DNA of 64,000 bases from JBBQED01 sp038320345 (GCA_038320345.1 JBBQED010000010.1:1-64000); one strand, 5' to 3'; shown: positions 27,275 through 37,352, counted from the first letter of the stretch. The notes: generated from the sequence alone by a model not told the origin. Made by a program: numbers and translations.

Positions 27275-27949
27275 CTAAAATTCTTTGAGATCCATACCTC
27301 CCATATGTCGTAGTATCCATGCTTTTTTACGTACGATATATGGAGTGGGCTTCGATGCCGACCATTTCACAGGGTTTGGCAAGATTGCAGCGATAGCCGC
27401 TGCTTCGGGTTTAGTTAATTTTAATGCAGATTTATTGAAGTAATAATGGGAGGCTGCTTCAGTACCGTAAATGCCCGGCCCCATTTCAATAACATTCAAG
27501 TAGACTTCCATTATCCTTTCCTTGCTCCAGAAAATTTCAATTAGAAAAGTGAAATACACTTCAAATCCTTTTCTGATCCAACTCCGAGAAGGCCATAAAA
27601 AAACATTCTTCGCAGTCTGCTGACTGATAGTAGAGGCCCCTTTAACTTTTTTACCCTGATGTTTCTCGTTGTACTTCGCAGCTTTTTCGATCGCATCTAT
27701 ATCGAACCCAAAATGATCTTCAAATTTTTGATCCTCTGCGGTGATTACTGCAAGAGGCATATTCGAAGAAATTTTTTCTAAAGGCATCCACGTTTTTGTA
27801 ATATGTCCGTCTTCCATTTCAAAATATTTTTGAATCATGAGCGGAGTCACAGGAATTGGAACGAAGCGATAAATAATGGTAACAACAATACTCAGTACGA
27901 ATGACCAGAGTGCAATCCATCCGATCAGTTTGAGAAATTTCTTAAGCAT
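27275..27949 (-). CDS. mtgA: Monofunctional biosynthetic peptidoglycan transglycosylase
   Basis: This 224-residue GT51 enzyme polymerises lipid II. It has an N-terminal anchor helix (about 8-28), the catalytic-Glu motif ITAEDQKFEDHFGFD (about 68-82), GASTISQQTAKNVFLW (about 100-115) and EVYLNVIEMGPGIYG. No transpeptidase domain follows, so it is the monofunctional type. Confidence 0.95.
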   Translation of the reverse strand: MLKKFLKLIGWIALWSFVLSIVVTIIYRFVPIPVTPLMIQKYFEMEDGHITKTWMPLEKISSNMPLAVITAEDQKFEDHFGFDIDAIEKAAKYNEKHQGKKVKGASTISQQTAKNVFLWPSRSWIRKGFEVYFTFLIEIFWSKERIMEVYLNVIEMGPGIYGTEAASHYYFNKSALKLTKPEAAAIAAILPNPVKWSASKPTPYIVRKKAWILRHMGGMDLKEF

Positions 27950-27996
27950 TTTATTCTTGTCAAGTTAGGACTTTGTAATCTAGAGAAAGCAGATTT

Positions 27997-28032
27997 AAAA
28001 AAAACGGAATGAAAATTCAATTTCATTCCGTT
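27997..28032 (-). terminator. Intrinsic terminator of purL
   Basis: On the minus strand AACGGAATGAAA pairs perfectly with TTTCATTCCGTT over 12 bp with a 6-nt loop. It is followed by T8. Confidence 0.92.
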
Positions 28033-28055
28033 AACTGTTTTCAGGCATCAGGATC

Positions 28056-30296
28056 TTATTCCTGATTCATCATTTTATGCATGGAGTTGTTATATAAATC
28101 ATGGTAATGTGCGATACTGCCATAAGCTTGATCATCGATCATTACTTCCGCACCACCTACTTCTCCCAGATTGGTGAAATCGACTTCACTATCCGCAACC
28201 ATTTCCACAAACTCATCCAACTTATCAGGACTTACACTCACTACGATTCTACTTTGTGCTTCACCAAAAAGAAACGCATCTTTACGCAGTTCATCATCTG
28301 ATTCAATACGAAATCCTAAACCGTTTGGTAAAGAAGATTCTAATAAGGTAATAAACAATCCTCCGTCGGATACATCGTGTGCACTTTCAATTAAAGCAGC
28401 TTGTATTAACGCCTTCGTTAATTGTTGTACTCCCCATTCTTCATTAAGATCGATAAATGGAGCCGGAGAATTTTTTACGCCTTTAAAGGAATATAAATAT
28501 TCGGAGGAGCTGATATCATTTCTAGAGGTTCCCAACAAGAAAATAGTATCGCCTTCATTTTTAAAATCAAGCGTCATCAATCGGTTTTTATCTGCCAATA
28601 TGCCAACCATTCCAATAGTAGGAGTAGGGAAGACAGGCACTTCACCTTGTTCGTTCTTCGACTGATTATAAAAACTTACATTTCCTCCAGTAACAGGAGT
28701 TTCAAATTTCAGACAAGCGGTTCCCATTCCTTTTATCGCATGTACAAACTGCCAATACACTTCCGGATTATAAGGATTTCCGAAATTCAAACAATTGGTC
28801 ACTGCGGAGGGCTCACCACCTGCACAAACAATATTTCTAGCAGCTTCAGCTACCGCAATTGAACAACCTGTTTCTGGATCTGCATGTACATAACGTGAAT
28901 TACAATCTACCGTTAAAGCAAGGGCTTTGTTCGTGCCACGCACATCAACAACAGCAGCATCCGAAGGACGATTGGTAGTCATGTTAATCGTACCCACCAT
29001 CGAATCATACTGAGTAGTTACCCATCTTTTAGAAGCAATATTCGGATGGCTTGCAAGATGTTCCATGATAGCCTTCAAATTATTTTCTTCCTTTACACTT
29101 TCGATTTTGAAAGCTTTATTTTGTGCGATATAAGCAGGCTCACGATATTCACGTTCGTACACCGGAGCTCCGCCACCTAACACTAATGAGTCAGCAGGAA
29201 CATCAGCAATCAATTCATCATGCATATAAAAATGAAGTCGATCCCCAGTTGTAACTTCGCCAATCTGCGTACAATTCAAATCCCATTTTTCAAAAACTTT
29301 TTCTACTTCCGCTTCACGTCCTTTTTCTACTACCACAAGCATTCTCTCCTGTGATTCACTTAAAAGAATTTCCCATCCCTTCATATTCGCTTGACGTGTA
29401 GGAGCACGATCAAGATTAACTTTCATTCCGTGTTTTCCTTTTGCCGACATCTCACTCGTAGAGCATATAATTCCTGCTGCACCCATATCCTGCATTCCGA
29501 TGACAGCGCCAGTTTTAATTACTTCAAGTGTTGCTTCCAATAATAATTTTTCCATGAATGGATCACCTACTTGAACGGAAGGAAGATCTTCATGCGAATC
29601 ATCATGTAAATCACCTGAAGCAAACGTTGCTCCGTGAATTCCATCTTTGCCTGTACTTGAACCAACAATATAAACGGGATTCCCTGCACCATGTGAAGTA
29701 GCAGAAACGGTTTCCCCAACTTTTACTAGTCCAACCGACATCGCATTCACGAGAATATTAACGTTGAAACATTCATCAAAGAATACTTCTCCACCAACAG
29801 TAGGTACGCCAAATGCATTTCCATAATTTCCAATTCCTTTCACTACACCACGCATTAACCATTTGGTACGTTCCAACTCAGGATTTCCAAAACGTAATGA
29901 ATTGAGTTGAGCAATTGGCCGTGCACCCATGGTAAAAATATCACGGTTGATGCCTCCAACACCTGTTGCCGCACCTTGATAGGGCTCAATTGCGGAAGGA
30001 TGGTTATGAGATTCAATTTTGAAGGCGCAAGCTAATCCATCACCAATAGCCACAAGTCCCGCATTCTCTTCACCAGCTTCTGCGAGCAAATGAGGACCTT
30101 TTTTTGGTAAGGTCTTCAGCCATGTAATTGAATTTTTATAAGAACAATGTTCCGACCACATCACTGAATAAATACTCAGTTCAGTAAAGTTTGGTGTGCG
30201 ACCCAAGATCTGTTTGATTTTTTCAAACTCTTCCGGTAAAAGGCCCAATTTAGAGGCGGTATCCGCGGTAATAATTTCTTCCGTTAAAGTAGACAT
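28056..30296 (-). CDS. purL: Phosphoribosylformylglycinamidine synthase, large subunit (small-type PurL)
   Basis: This 746-residue ATP-dependent enzyme of purine synthesis converts FGAR to FGAM. It has MWSEHCSYKNS (about 46-56), SHNHPSAIEPYQGAATGVGG (about 94-113), MGARPIA, a repeat of the AIR-synthase fold in the second half, and DVSDGGLF near the end. The length is that of the PurL form that needs separate PurS and PurQ; neither is next to it here. Single-gene transcript with its own promoter box and terminator. Confidence 0.97.
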   Translation of the reverse strand: MSTLTEEIITADTASKLGLLPEEFEKIKQILGRTPNFTELSIYSVMWSEHCSYKNSITWLKTLPKKGPHLLAEAGEENAGLVAIGDGLACAFKIESHNHPSAIEPYQGAATGVGGINRDIFTMGARPIAQLNSLRFGNPELERTKWLMRGVVKGIGNYGNAFGVPTVGGEVFFDECFNVNILVNAMSVGLVKVGETVSATSHGAGNPVYIVGSSTGKDGIHGATFASGDLHDDSHEDLPSVQVGDPFMEKLLLEATLEVIKTGAVIGMQDMGAAGIICSTSEMSAKGKHGMKVNLDRAPTRQANMKGWEILLSESQERMLVVVEKGREAEVEKVFEKWDLNCTQIGEVTTGDRLHFYMHDELIADVPADSLVLGGGAPVYEREYREPAYIAQNKAFKIESVKEENNLKAIMEHLASHPNIASKRWVTTQYDSMVGTINMTTNRPSDAAVVDVRGTNKALALTVDCNSRYVHADPETGCSIAVAEAARNIVCAGGEPSAVTNCLNFGNPYNPEVYWQFVHAIKGMGTACLKFETPVTGGNVSFYNQSKNEQGEVPVFPTPTIGMVGILADKNRLMTLDFKNEGDTIFLLGTSRNDISSSEYLYSFKGVKNSPAPFIDLNEEWGVQQLTKALIQAALIESAHDVSDGGLFITLLESSLPNGLGFRIESDDELRKDAFLFGEAQSRIVVSVSPDKLDEFVEMVADSEVDFTNLGEVGGAEVMIDDQAYGSIAHYHDLYNNSMHKMMNQE

Positions 30297-30331
30297 TGAA
30301 ACAGGTTTTTTTAAGGATCTTCAATAAGCTG

Positions 30332-30339
30332 CAAAGGTA
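30332..30339 (-). promoter_or_regulatory. -7 promoter box of purL (TACCTTTG)
   Basis: An exact TAnnTTTG on the minus strand, 35 bp before the purL ATG. It is back to back with the box of the divergent gene at 30379. I see no purine riboswitch aptamer in the leader. Confidence 0.5.
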
Positions 30340-30364
30340 ATTAATCTACGCGGAAGGGTTTTTA

Positions 30365-30372
30365 TACCTTTG
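30365..30372 (+). promoter_or_regulatory. -7 promoter box abutting the start codon (TACCTTTG)
   Basis: An exact TAnnTTTG ends only 6 bp before the ATG at 30379. Transcription would begin at or next to the start codon, giving a leaderless message. Confidence 0.45.
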
Positions 30373-30378
30373 GCAGAT

Positions 30379-31695
30379 ATGCTGGAGTTTTGCCTCTCCC
30401 TAGGTTACGGTGCTATCTTCCTCTTTATCATGGGGAAAATGCGTTTATTTCGTCATGAAACGGTCTCTCTGAGTACCTTTCGGGTGTTGTTTGTGATTAA
30501 AATAATCGCAGGAATTGCGCTGTTTCTGATCTATACTCGTTATTACCCTGACCGAAAATATGCTGATATTTTCCGTTATTATGACGATTCAGGTGTGATT
30601 TATCAAGCCTTATTGTCGCATCCTATAGATTTTTTCAGAATGGTGACTGGAATTGGTAGCGATAGTCCTCATTTACAACCGTATTATGATGCTATGCTGA
30701 ACTGGTATAATACGGATCTGGTTTTTAATGATAGCAGAACGATGATCCGCTTAAATGCAGTAATGCGTTTATTTGATGCTGGAACTTATTTTCCTCATAC
30801 GGTGATCATGAGTTTTCTGGCGATGATGGGACTAACAGGTATTTACAATGTTTTTACTTCCGCTTATCGTAATCGGGAATTTATGATGATGGTAATTGTT
30901 TTCCTGATGCCATCAACATTATTGTGGAGTTCCGGAATGATTAAGGAAGCCTTCCTTCTTTTTGCAATAGGAGGATTATTGTTTACGATGCAATGTTTGA
31001 TGGAAGATAAAAGATTTAGCAAAAGAAAATTAATTTGGATTATTGGGTATATATTCTGCTTGTTGACTATAAAAGCATATATCTTCTTTGCCATCTTACC
31101 AGGCGTTATTGCATGGATGCTGATGAAAAAAATTAAACGTTACCGATTGCTTACTACTTCAGCTATTCATATTATTTATTTTGCTGCCCTAGGATTTTTT
31201 GCACCGATTCTGGTGAAAGGAGAAATACCAGTGTTACTGGCTGCGAAACAGCAAGAATTTTATAAGGTGGCAGGTCTAGAACAGGCGAAGAGTGTAATTA
31301 ACATTCCTCAGCTGGATCCTTCCTGGGAAAGTTTAATAACGAATGCGATTCCTGCATTTTTCACTACTTTACTACGACCCACTTTATTGGAAGTTTCATC
31401 GGTGATGATGGCGCCCGCTGCATTGGAAAACACCTTGATTCTCATTCTAATTTTTGTTTGCATGGCAGCAATTCGCTTTTCACAATTAAAATCACTCCCT
31501 GATATTTTCTTTGTCGCATTGTTTTTTTCGGCTTCGTTATTTATCCTCACTGGTCTTACTACACCTATTCTTGGTGCACTAGTACGATATAAAGTTCCGG
31601 CAATTCCATTTCTGATGCTTACCATAACGTCGCTGGGTAGCCGAAAATGGATGTCTTACACCCCTGCATTCTTACTTAAGTTTCAGGGCTCATGA
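30379..31695 (+). CDS. Polytopic membrane protein, tandem paralogue A
   Basis: This protein has about 438 residues. I use the ATG at 30379 (MLEFCLSL) rather than a TTG 9 bp upstream. It has roughly ten to eleven helices and a large loop (about 65-125) with an IGSDSPHLQPYYDAML...NDSRTMIRLNA pattern shared with the next gene. The shared order of helices, a long early loop with an NDSRT(M/I)IR motif, and the SSGMIKE / GSGVLKE motif suggest a glycan-polymerase-like (Wzy/EpsG-like) or other multi-pass enzyme, but that is only a guess. It overlaps the next gene by 4 bp. Confidence 0.8.
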   Translation: MLEFCLSLGYGAIFLFIMGKMRLFRHETVSLSTFRVLFVIKIIAGIALFLIYTRYYPDRKYADIFRYYDDSGVIYQALLSHPIDFFRMVTGIGSDSPHLQPYYDAMLNWYNTDLVFNDSRTMIRLNAVMRLFDAGTYFPHTVIMSFLAMMGLTGIYNVFTSAYRNREFMMMVIVFLMPSTLLWSSGMIKEAFLLFAIGGLLFTMQCLMEDKRFSKRKLIWIIGYIFCLLTIKAYIFFAILPGVIAWMLMKKIKRYRLLTTSAIHIIYFAALGFFAPILVKGEIPVLLAAKQQEFYKVAGLEQAKSVINIPQLDPSWESLITNAIPAFFTTLLRPTLLEVSSVMMAPAALENTLILILIFVCMAAIRFSQLKSLPDIFFVALFFSASLFILTGLTTPILGALVRYKVPAIPFLMLTITSLGSRKWMSYTPAFLLKFQGS

Positions 31696-32975
31696 ATTAT
31701 TTTTTATTCATCATTCATTTATTGCTGGTCATGTGGATGATCAGTCGTGTGAAATGGATGCAAGTGCCCGGCATAAAGCCAGTGTGGACTTCCTATTATT
31801 TTGCTTTGAAATGTTTTATTGGATTGGCTCTTGGATATATCTATCGGTTCTATTATGGATTTGGAGATACTATTAATTATGTAAAAGATGCAGATGCACT
31901 CTTTGAAATTTTCCGCAAAAACCCCTCTTACTTCTTACATATTTTTACCGGGATCGGAGGAGATCCTAAAATATTAGATGTCTATCGCCACCAATTGATC
32001 CTCTGGTACGATAGCGGTTTCGATAGTTATTATAACGATAGTAGGACCATCATCCGAGTGAATACGCTGATTCGCATTTTTTCTTTCGGATATTATGAAG
32101 TGCATGTGGTCTGGATGAACTTCCTCGCGTTTCTCGGCCTGACTTGGTTATACAAAGCCTTTGCGAATATTAATATACCTAATTTTTCGCCCTCTTTGAT
32201 TTTCATCTTTCCTTTTTTTCTTCCGAATGTTTTAGTTTGGGGGTCAGGAGTTTTAAAAGAGCCTGTACTCTTGTTCGTCCTTGGTGCACTTTTACTGATT
32301 TTTCAGTCGGTAATGAACAAGCCAACAACAGCTAATATTTTGAAATTGATCATTGTAAGTTTTGTTTTTCTTTTTATCAAGATGTATCTGCTGTTGATTT
32401 TGATTCCTGGATTAATAGCTTGGTATTGTGTTAAGAAAAATGAAAAGACATCTCCATTGCTGATTTTTACAATCACGTATAGTTTATTTCTCGGAGCTAT
32501 TTTGATTGCAGGGGAGTGGTATCCACCGTTGTCATTACCATCCTTACTGTATGGTAAGCAGCTGAATATGTATCGCTTTGCGGTGTTTTCTGGATCTGGA
32601 AGTATTGTCGACCCTATTATGTTGGCACCTACTACCGCTAGTTTTCTGAAAAGACTCCCAGAAGCCATCGGCTTTTGCATGTTCCGTCCGTTTTTCTGGG
32701 AATTGAAGCAGTGGTGGATGATTCCTCTTGCACTCGAAAATCTTGTATTCCCAATTATCATAGTAGTGCTAATAATGAAGTCATCGTGGAATTCAGTCAT
32801 TCGATCACCCTTGTCACTATTGGCACTCTTCGCTGCCCTTGGATTATTTGCCTTAGTCGGATTTACTTCACCCGTTCTAGGGAACCTCGTTCGTTATAAA
32901 ATGCCTGCCATTCTCTTATTGATGCTAGCATTTTGCGGAACAGCTAAAAAAATCCAAATTAAAAAGTCCGACTAA
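31692..32975 (+). CDS. Polytopic membrane protein, tandem paralogue B
   Basis: This 427-residue homologue of the previous gene is alignable along its whole length: IGGDPKILDVYRHQLI...NDSRTIIRVNT, WGSGVLKEPVLLFVLGALL, PALL-type last helices with SPVLGNLVRYKMPAILLLML against TPILGALVRYKVPAIPFLML. It begins within the stop codon of paralogue A (ATGA), so the pair is translationally coupled and probably forms a heteromer or acts in consecutive steps. No glycosyltransferase or flippase gene is adjacent. Confidence 0.8.
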   Translation: MNYFLFIIHLLLVMWMISRVKWMQVPGIKPVWTSYYFALKCFIGLALGYIYRFYYGFGDTINYVKDADALFEIFRKNPSYFLHIFTGIGGDPKILDVYRHQLILWYDSGFDSYYNDSRTIIRVNTLIRIFSFGYYEVHVVWMNFLAFLGLTWLYKAFANINIPNFSPSLIFIFPFFLPNVLVWGSGVLKEPVLLFVLGALLLIFQSVMNKPTTANILKLIIVSFVFLFIKMYLLLILIPGLIAWYCVKKNEKTSPLLIFTITYSLFLGAILIAGEWYPPLSLPSLLYGKQLNMYRFAVFSGSGSIVDPIMLAPTTASFLKRLPEAIGFCMFRPFFWELKQWWMIPLALENLVFPIIIVVLIMKSSWNSVIRSPLSLLALFAALGLFALVGFTSPVLGNLVRYKMPAILLLMLAFCGTAKKIQIKKSD

Positions 32976-33024
32976 CCCTCATTCCAACATTTCGGTTTTC
33001 TTTGTATCCTGAACCTAATATCCT

Positions 33025-34731
33025 ATGAACCTATTCCGGAAAAAGAGTCTTAGTAAGATCCTACAGCAAGTGGAGGATAGCAATAGTAGTGAACACGGTG
33101 CGCTAAAGAAACATCTGGGCGTTCGTGATCTCACTGCATTTGGTATTGCGGCTATCATTGGTGCTGGAATTTTTAGTACCATCGGTCAGGCAAGTGCGGA
33201 TGGTGGTCCCGGAGTTATTTTCCTTTTCCTTTTTACGGCTATCGCCTGTGGATTCGCTGCGTTTTGTTACGCAGAATTCTCCAGTCTTGTTCCAGTTTCT
33301 GGTTCTGCCTATACTTATTCCTACGTGGCTTTCGGTGAATTATTTGCTTGGATTATTGGCTGGGCATTGATCATGGAATATGCAATCGGAAATATTGTTG
33401 TTGCAATTTCTTGGTCAGGATATTTTACCACGCTATTAACACATATCAAAATTCCAGCATTGGGTTTTGCAGATGGAATTCATCTTCCTGCATGGACCGG
33501 CATTGATTATTTTTCTGCTAAAAGAGCCTTTGCAGAAAGCATTAGCGGTAACGCAGATCCGTTAGTGTTGAAGTCGGAAGCGTATCAAGCATGGATTACG
33601 GCTCCACTGATAGCGGGCATCAGAATTATCCTCGATATTCCTGCATTGGTTATCAATATTCTTATTACAGCGCTGGTGTACCGTGGAATCAAAGAAACTA
33701 GGAATGCCAGTAATATCATGGTGGCGATTAAACTGGTAGTAGTTGTTCTGGTAATTATTACAGGATGCTTTTATGTGATTCCCGAAAACTGGGTGCCGTT
33801 TATGCCGGAAGGTATGGGTGGCGTTCTGGCAGGAGTATCAGCAGTCTTTTTTGCCTATATTGGATTTGATGCCATATCGACTACCGCTGAAGAATGTCAT
33901 GATCCCCAGCGCGATTTACCTCGTGGAATGATGTACTCGATTATCATTTGTACGATTCTCTATATTTTGATTGCCTTGGTGCTTACGGGTATGGTGAACT
34001 ATAAAGAACTGCGTGTTGATGATCCTCTTGCATTTGTTTTTAACCGCATTGGCTTACATTGGATCGGTGGTATTATTGCCGTGAGTGCTGTTGTGGCAAT
34101 GGCTAGTGTATTGCTGGTTTTTCAATTAGGTCAACCGAGGATTTGGATGAGTATGAGTCGCGATGGTTTGTTGCCGAAAGCATTTTCTCGCGTTCATCCT
34201 AAATATGGAACTCCAGGATTTGCAACAATCATTACTGGATTATTGGTTGGGGTTCCCATATTTTTTATTGATATGAATACTGTAGTAGATCTCTGCTCCA
34301 TTGGAACTTTATTTGCATTTATATTGGTTTGTGGTGGTGTATTGATGTTGCAGAAACATAAAGAGGTGCCGCGTAAATTCAGAGTACCCTATATCAATGG
34401 TAGTATCATCATGCCGTTGCTGTACTTAATTACAATACTGTATGTAGTGTTTTATCAGCAGGAATGGGCTCATGATCATGTAAATCCTTTTACTGATATT
34501 GATGCAATCCCAATGTTTATTTTCTTTATTGTTTTTGGATTGATGTCTTTCTTTAGCCTGAAAAATAAATTGTCGCTAATTCCTGTTCTAGGAATCATCA
34601 CATGTTTGTATCTCATGGCGCAAATTCATGTTCGTAATTGGATCGGATTTACCATCTGGCTGCTTGTTGGTCTCGTGATTTATTTCGGATATAGTTATAA
34701 AAATAGTAAATTGAATCTCTCATCTAAATAG
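33025..34731 (+). CDS. APC-family cationic amino acid permease
   Basis: This 568-residue inner-membrane transporter has about 12-14 helices. An N-terminal LGVRDLTAFGIAAIIGAGIFSTIG (substrate-site helix 1, about 30-53), VPVSGSAYTYSY, and FFAYIGFDAISTTAEE (about 279-294) are signatures of the CAT-type amino acid/polyamine/organocation permeases. The following SDR and amidohydrolase genes on the same strand are closely spaced and may share its transcript. Confidence 0.92.
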   Translation: MNLFRKKSLSKILQQVEDSNSSEHGALKKHLGVRDLTAFGIAAIIGAGIFSTIGQASADGGPGVIFLFLFTAIACGFAAFCYAEFSSLVPVSGSAYTYSYVAFGELFAWIIGWALIMEYAIGNIVVAISWSGYFTTLLTHIKIPALGFADGIHLPAWTGIDYFSAKRAFAESISGNADPLVLKSEAYQAWITAPLIAGIRIILDIPALVINILITALVYRGIKETRNASNIMVAIKLVVVVLVIITGCFYVIPENWVPFMPEGMGGVLAGVSAVFFAYIGFDAISTTAEECHDPQRDLPRGMMYSIIICTILYILIALVLTGMVNYKELRVDDPLAFVFNRIGLHWIGGIIAVSAVVAMASVLLVFQLGQPRIWMSMSRDGLLPKAFSRVHPKYGTPGFATIITGLLVGVPIFFIDMNTVVDLCSIGTLFAFILVCGGVLMLQKHKEVPRKFRVPYINGSIIMPLLYLITILYVVFYQQEWAHDHVNPFTDIDAIPMFIFFIVFGLMSFFSLKNKLSLIPVLGIITCLYLMAQIHVRNWIGFTIWLLVGLVIYFGYSYKNSKLNLSSK

Positions 34732-34741
34732 TTATTTTATC

Positions 34742-35503
34742 ATGCCTATTGCTCTTATTACCGGTGCAAGTTCCGGATTTGGTCGTGCCATTGCTCTTAA
34801 GTTTGCAGAACATCACTATGATGTGATAATTACCGGTCGACGTAAAGAAAAACTTGATGAACTAGAACAAATCATCCGCGATACCTATGCTACAAAAGTG
34901 TATAGTCTGTGTTTCGATGTGAGAAAAAATCAGGAGGTGAATGATGAATTAAATGCACTTCCCCACGACTGGAAAAAAATCGATGTGCTGGTGAATAATG
35001 CCGGACTAGCCTCTGGATTATCAACGATTCAGGAAGGTGATATCAACGACTGGGAAGTGATGATTGACACCAATGTGAAAGGTTTGCTGTATGTGAGTCG
35101 CGTAATTATGCCGTGGATGATTGCCCAAGGGAAAGGACATATTATTAATATTGGTTCTACAGCTGCAAAAGAAGCATACCCGAAGGGAAATGTATATTGT
35201 GCTACTAAACATGCAGTAGATGCTATCAGTAAAGGAATGCGACTCGATATGTTGCCTTATGGAATTAAAGTGACTTGTGTGAATCCTGGCGCAGCAGAAA
35301 CAGAATTTTCAGTGGTGCGTTTTAAGGGTGATGCAGCAAGAGCAAAACAAGTGTATCAAGGATTTCAACCTTTAGGTGCGGATGATGTTGCTGAGGTGGT
35401 TTACTTTGCAGCGAGTCGTCCTCCACATGTTGTGCTCAATGATATTATTATGACTCCACTTGCTCAAGCTAGCTCTTCATTTATTCACCGAGAAAATTCC
35501 TAA
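34742..35503 (+). CDS. SDR-family oxidoreductase (YdfG-like)
   Basis: This 253-residue protein has the NADP-binding TGASSGFG (about 7-14) and GRRKEKL just after the second strand, NNAG (about 86-89), catalytic Ser in GSTAAKEAYPKGNVYCATKH with the Tyr-x-x-x-Lys, and NPGAAETEF. The pattern matches NADP-dependent 3-hydroxy acid/serine dehydrogenases of the YdfG type. It is 10 bp after the permease, so a role in amino acid breakdown is possible. Confidence 0.92.
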   Translation: MPIALITGASSGFGRAIALKFAEHHYDVIITGRRKEKLDELEQIIRDTYATKVYSLCFDVRKNQEVNDELNALPHDWKKIDVLVNNAGLASGLSTIQEGDINDWEVMIDTNVKGLLYVSRVIMPWMIAQGKGHIINIGSTAAKEAYPKGNVYCATKHAVDAISKGMRLDMLPYGIKVTCVNPGAAETEFSVVRFKGDAARAKQVYQGFQPLGADDVAEVVYFAASRPPHVVLNDIIMTPLAQASSSFIHRENS

Positions 35504-35507
35504 TCTT

Positions 35508-37136
35508 ATGAAATTATTTTTCATGTTCGTAGTTGTAGTATTGAGCTGCACAGCCTGTACAAATAAATACGACGTAGATACGGTCTATGTAAATGGGAAC
35601 GTTTATACCGTAGATAGTTCGTTTCAAATCGTACAAGCATTTGCTGTGAAAGATGGAAAAATCTACGCCGCAGGAACATCTGAGTCAATCTTAAAATTAA
35701 AGTATAAAAACAAAATTGATCTTCAAGGAAAATTTGTTTATCCTGGTTTTATCGATGCACATTGTCATTTTTATGGGTATGGAATCGATCTTGCAAAAAC
35801 ATGGCTCATCGGTACCAGTTCCTTTGAGGACATCGTTGATACACTTGCTACGTATAAAGATCGACGATTTATGGGGTGGGTGTTTGGTAGAGGATGGGAT
35901 CAGAATGATTGGACGATAAAAGAATTTCCGGATAAGTCGAAGTTGGATAGTTTATTTCCAGAGGTTCCGGTTTTTCTAATGCGCATCGACGGACATGCGG
36001 CCTTAGTGAATCAGAAGGCATTGGATCTTGCCGGAATTACAGAAGCTACTAAAATTTCTGGTGGCGAGATCTTAAAGAATAATGGAAAGCTCACAGGATT
36101 GCTAATTGATAATGCTGTTGATCTGGTGAAACTAAAAATTCCAGTCCCAGCAGATAAGGATCGTGCAACAGCAATGATGTCAGCACAAAAAAATTGTTTT
36201 GAAAAAGGACTCACTACAGTATATGATGCCGGTCTTGATCATGAGGTAATCGAATTTCTCGATTCTTTGCAAAAAGCCGGTGAATTGAAAATGAGGATGT
36301 ACATCATGGCATCCTATGATTCATCTAACGCTGCGTATTACCGAATTCATGGGAAATACAAAACGGAGATGATGAATGTAAGATCTTTTAAATTGTATGC
36401 GGATGGTGCATTAGGTTCAAGAGGTGCTTGTATGCTGGAGCCTTATTCAGATTTGCATGCTCATTTCGGTTTTTTACTTTCAGATATTGACTCGATACGG
36501 ATGGCGGCTAGCATTGCTGCGGAAATCGGTTTTCAGTTGAATACACATTGCATTGGCGATTCCGCAAATCGGTTACTCCTAAATATTTATAGTTCGGTGC
36601 TAAAAGGAAAAAATGATTTGCGCTGGAGAATTGAACATGCTCAGGTGTTAAACCCTAGTGATTTTTATATCTTCCGTGACTATAGTATCATTCCTTCAGT
36701 GCAGCCTACTCATGCTACGAGTGATATGTATTGGGCTGGCGATAGAGTAGGGCCGATACGCTTAAAAACTGCGTATGCCTACAAACAATTGTTGGAACAA
36801 AATGGAATGATTGCCGATGGTAGTGATTTTCCTGTGGAAGATATTAATCCCCTCTTCGGTTTCTATGCTGCTGTTTCACGGAAAGATCAAAAGGGTTTTC
36901 CAGCAAATGGTTTTCAAAAAGAGAATGCGTTAACACGTGAGCAAGCCTTAAAAGCGATGACTATCTGGGCCGCATATTCAGGATTTGAAGAACATGAAAA
37001 AGGAAGCCTTGAACCCGGTAAATTCGCCGACTTTGTTATCCTACAAGAAGATCTTATGAATGCCCCGGAAGAAGAATTGTTTAAATTTAAAGTCCAATCT
37101 ACCTTTATTAATGGCGTACAAGTTTTCGGAAAATAA
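35508..37136 (+). CDS. Lipoprotein amidohydrolase (YtcJ-like)
   Basis: This protein is about 542 residues. I start it at the ATG at 35508 (MKLFFMFVVV), which gives a lipoprotein signal with Cys in LSCTAC; the longer frame would run back into the SDR gene. Metal-site motifs of the amidohydrolase superfamily are YPGFIDAHCHFYGYG (about 78-92), NTHCIGDSANR, RWRIEHAQVL, and ADGSDFPVEDINP. Family members hydrolyse amides and related bonds; the substrate is unknown. Lipidation would place this one outside the cytoplasm. It is 4 bp downstream of the SDR gene. Confidence 0.9.
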   Translation: MKLFFMFVVVVLSCTACTNKYDVDTVYVNGNVYTVDSSFQIVQAFAVKDGKIYAAGTSESILKLKYKNKIDLQGKFVYPGFIDAHCHFYGYGIDLAKTWLIGTSSFEDIVDTLATYKDRRFMGWVFGRGWDQNDWTIKEFPDKSKLDSLFPEVPVFLMRIDGHAALVNQKALDLAGITEATKISGGEILKNNGKLTGLLIDNAVDLVKLKIPVPADKDRATAMMSAQKNCFEKGLTTVYDAGLDHEVIEFLDSLQKAGELKMRMYIMASYDSSNAAYYRIHGKYKTEMMNVRSFKLYADGALGSRGACMLEPYSDLHAHFGFLLSDIDSIRMAASIAAEIGFQLNTHCIGDSANRLLLNIYSSVLKGKNDLRWRIEHAQVLNPSDFYIFRDYSIIPSVQPTHATSDMYWAGDRVGPIRLKTAYAYKQLLEQNGMIADGSDFPVEDINPLFGFYAAVSRKDQKGFPANGFQKENALTREQALKAMTIWAAYSGFEEHEKGSLEPGKFADFVILQEDLMNAPEEELFKFKVQSTFINGVQVFGK

Positions 37137-37352
37137 ATACAAATCGAAAGCGATAAATATTAAAATCCCGAAAACGATTTGGAACAGATGATTACATCAA
37201 TCATTGAGCCTTATTCACTATTGTTTGGCAACCAATGCTAAATGTTATAGCTTGAAAGTCAAGTTTCGTCAGCGTAATTCAAAATGAACACTACTGGTCA
37301 CTATTTTTCGGTAAAGGCAAAACTTTCAAACTGAAATTTTTTCAATCGAAAA

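Noticed and set aside
28171..28665. 164-codon plus-strand frame opposite purL
   Set aside because: Antisense shadow of a highly conserved gene; no independent features.
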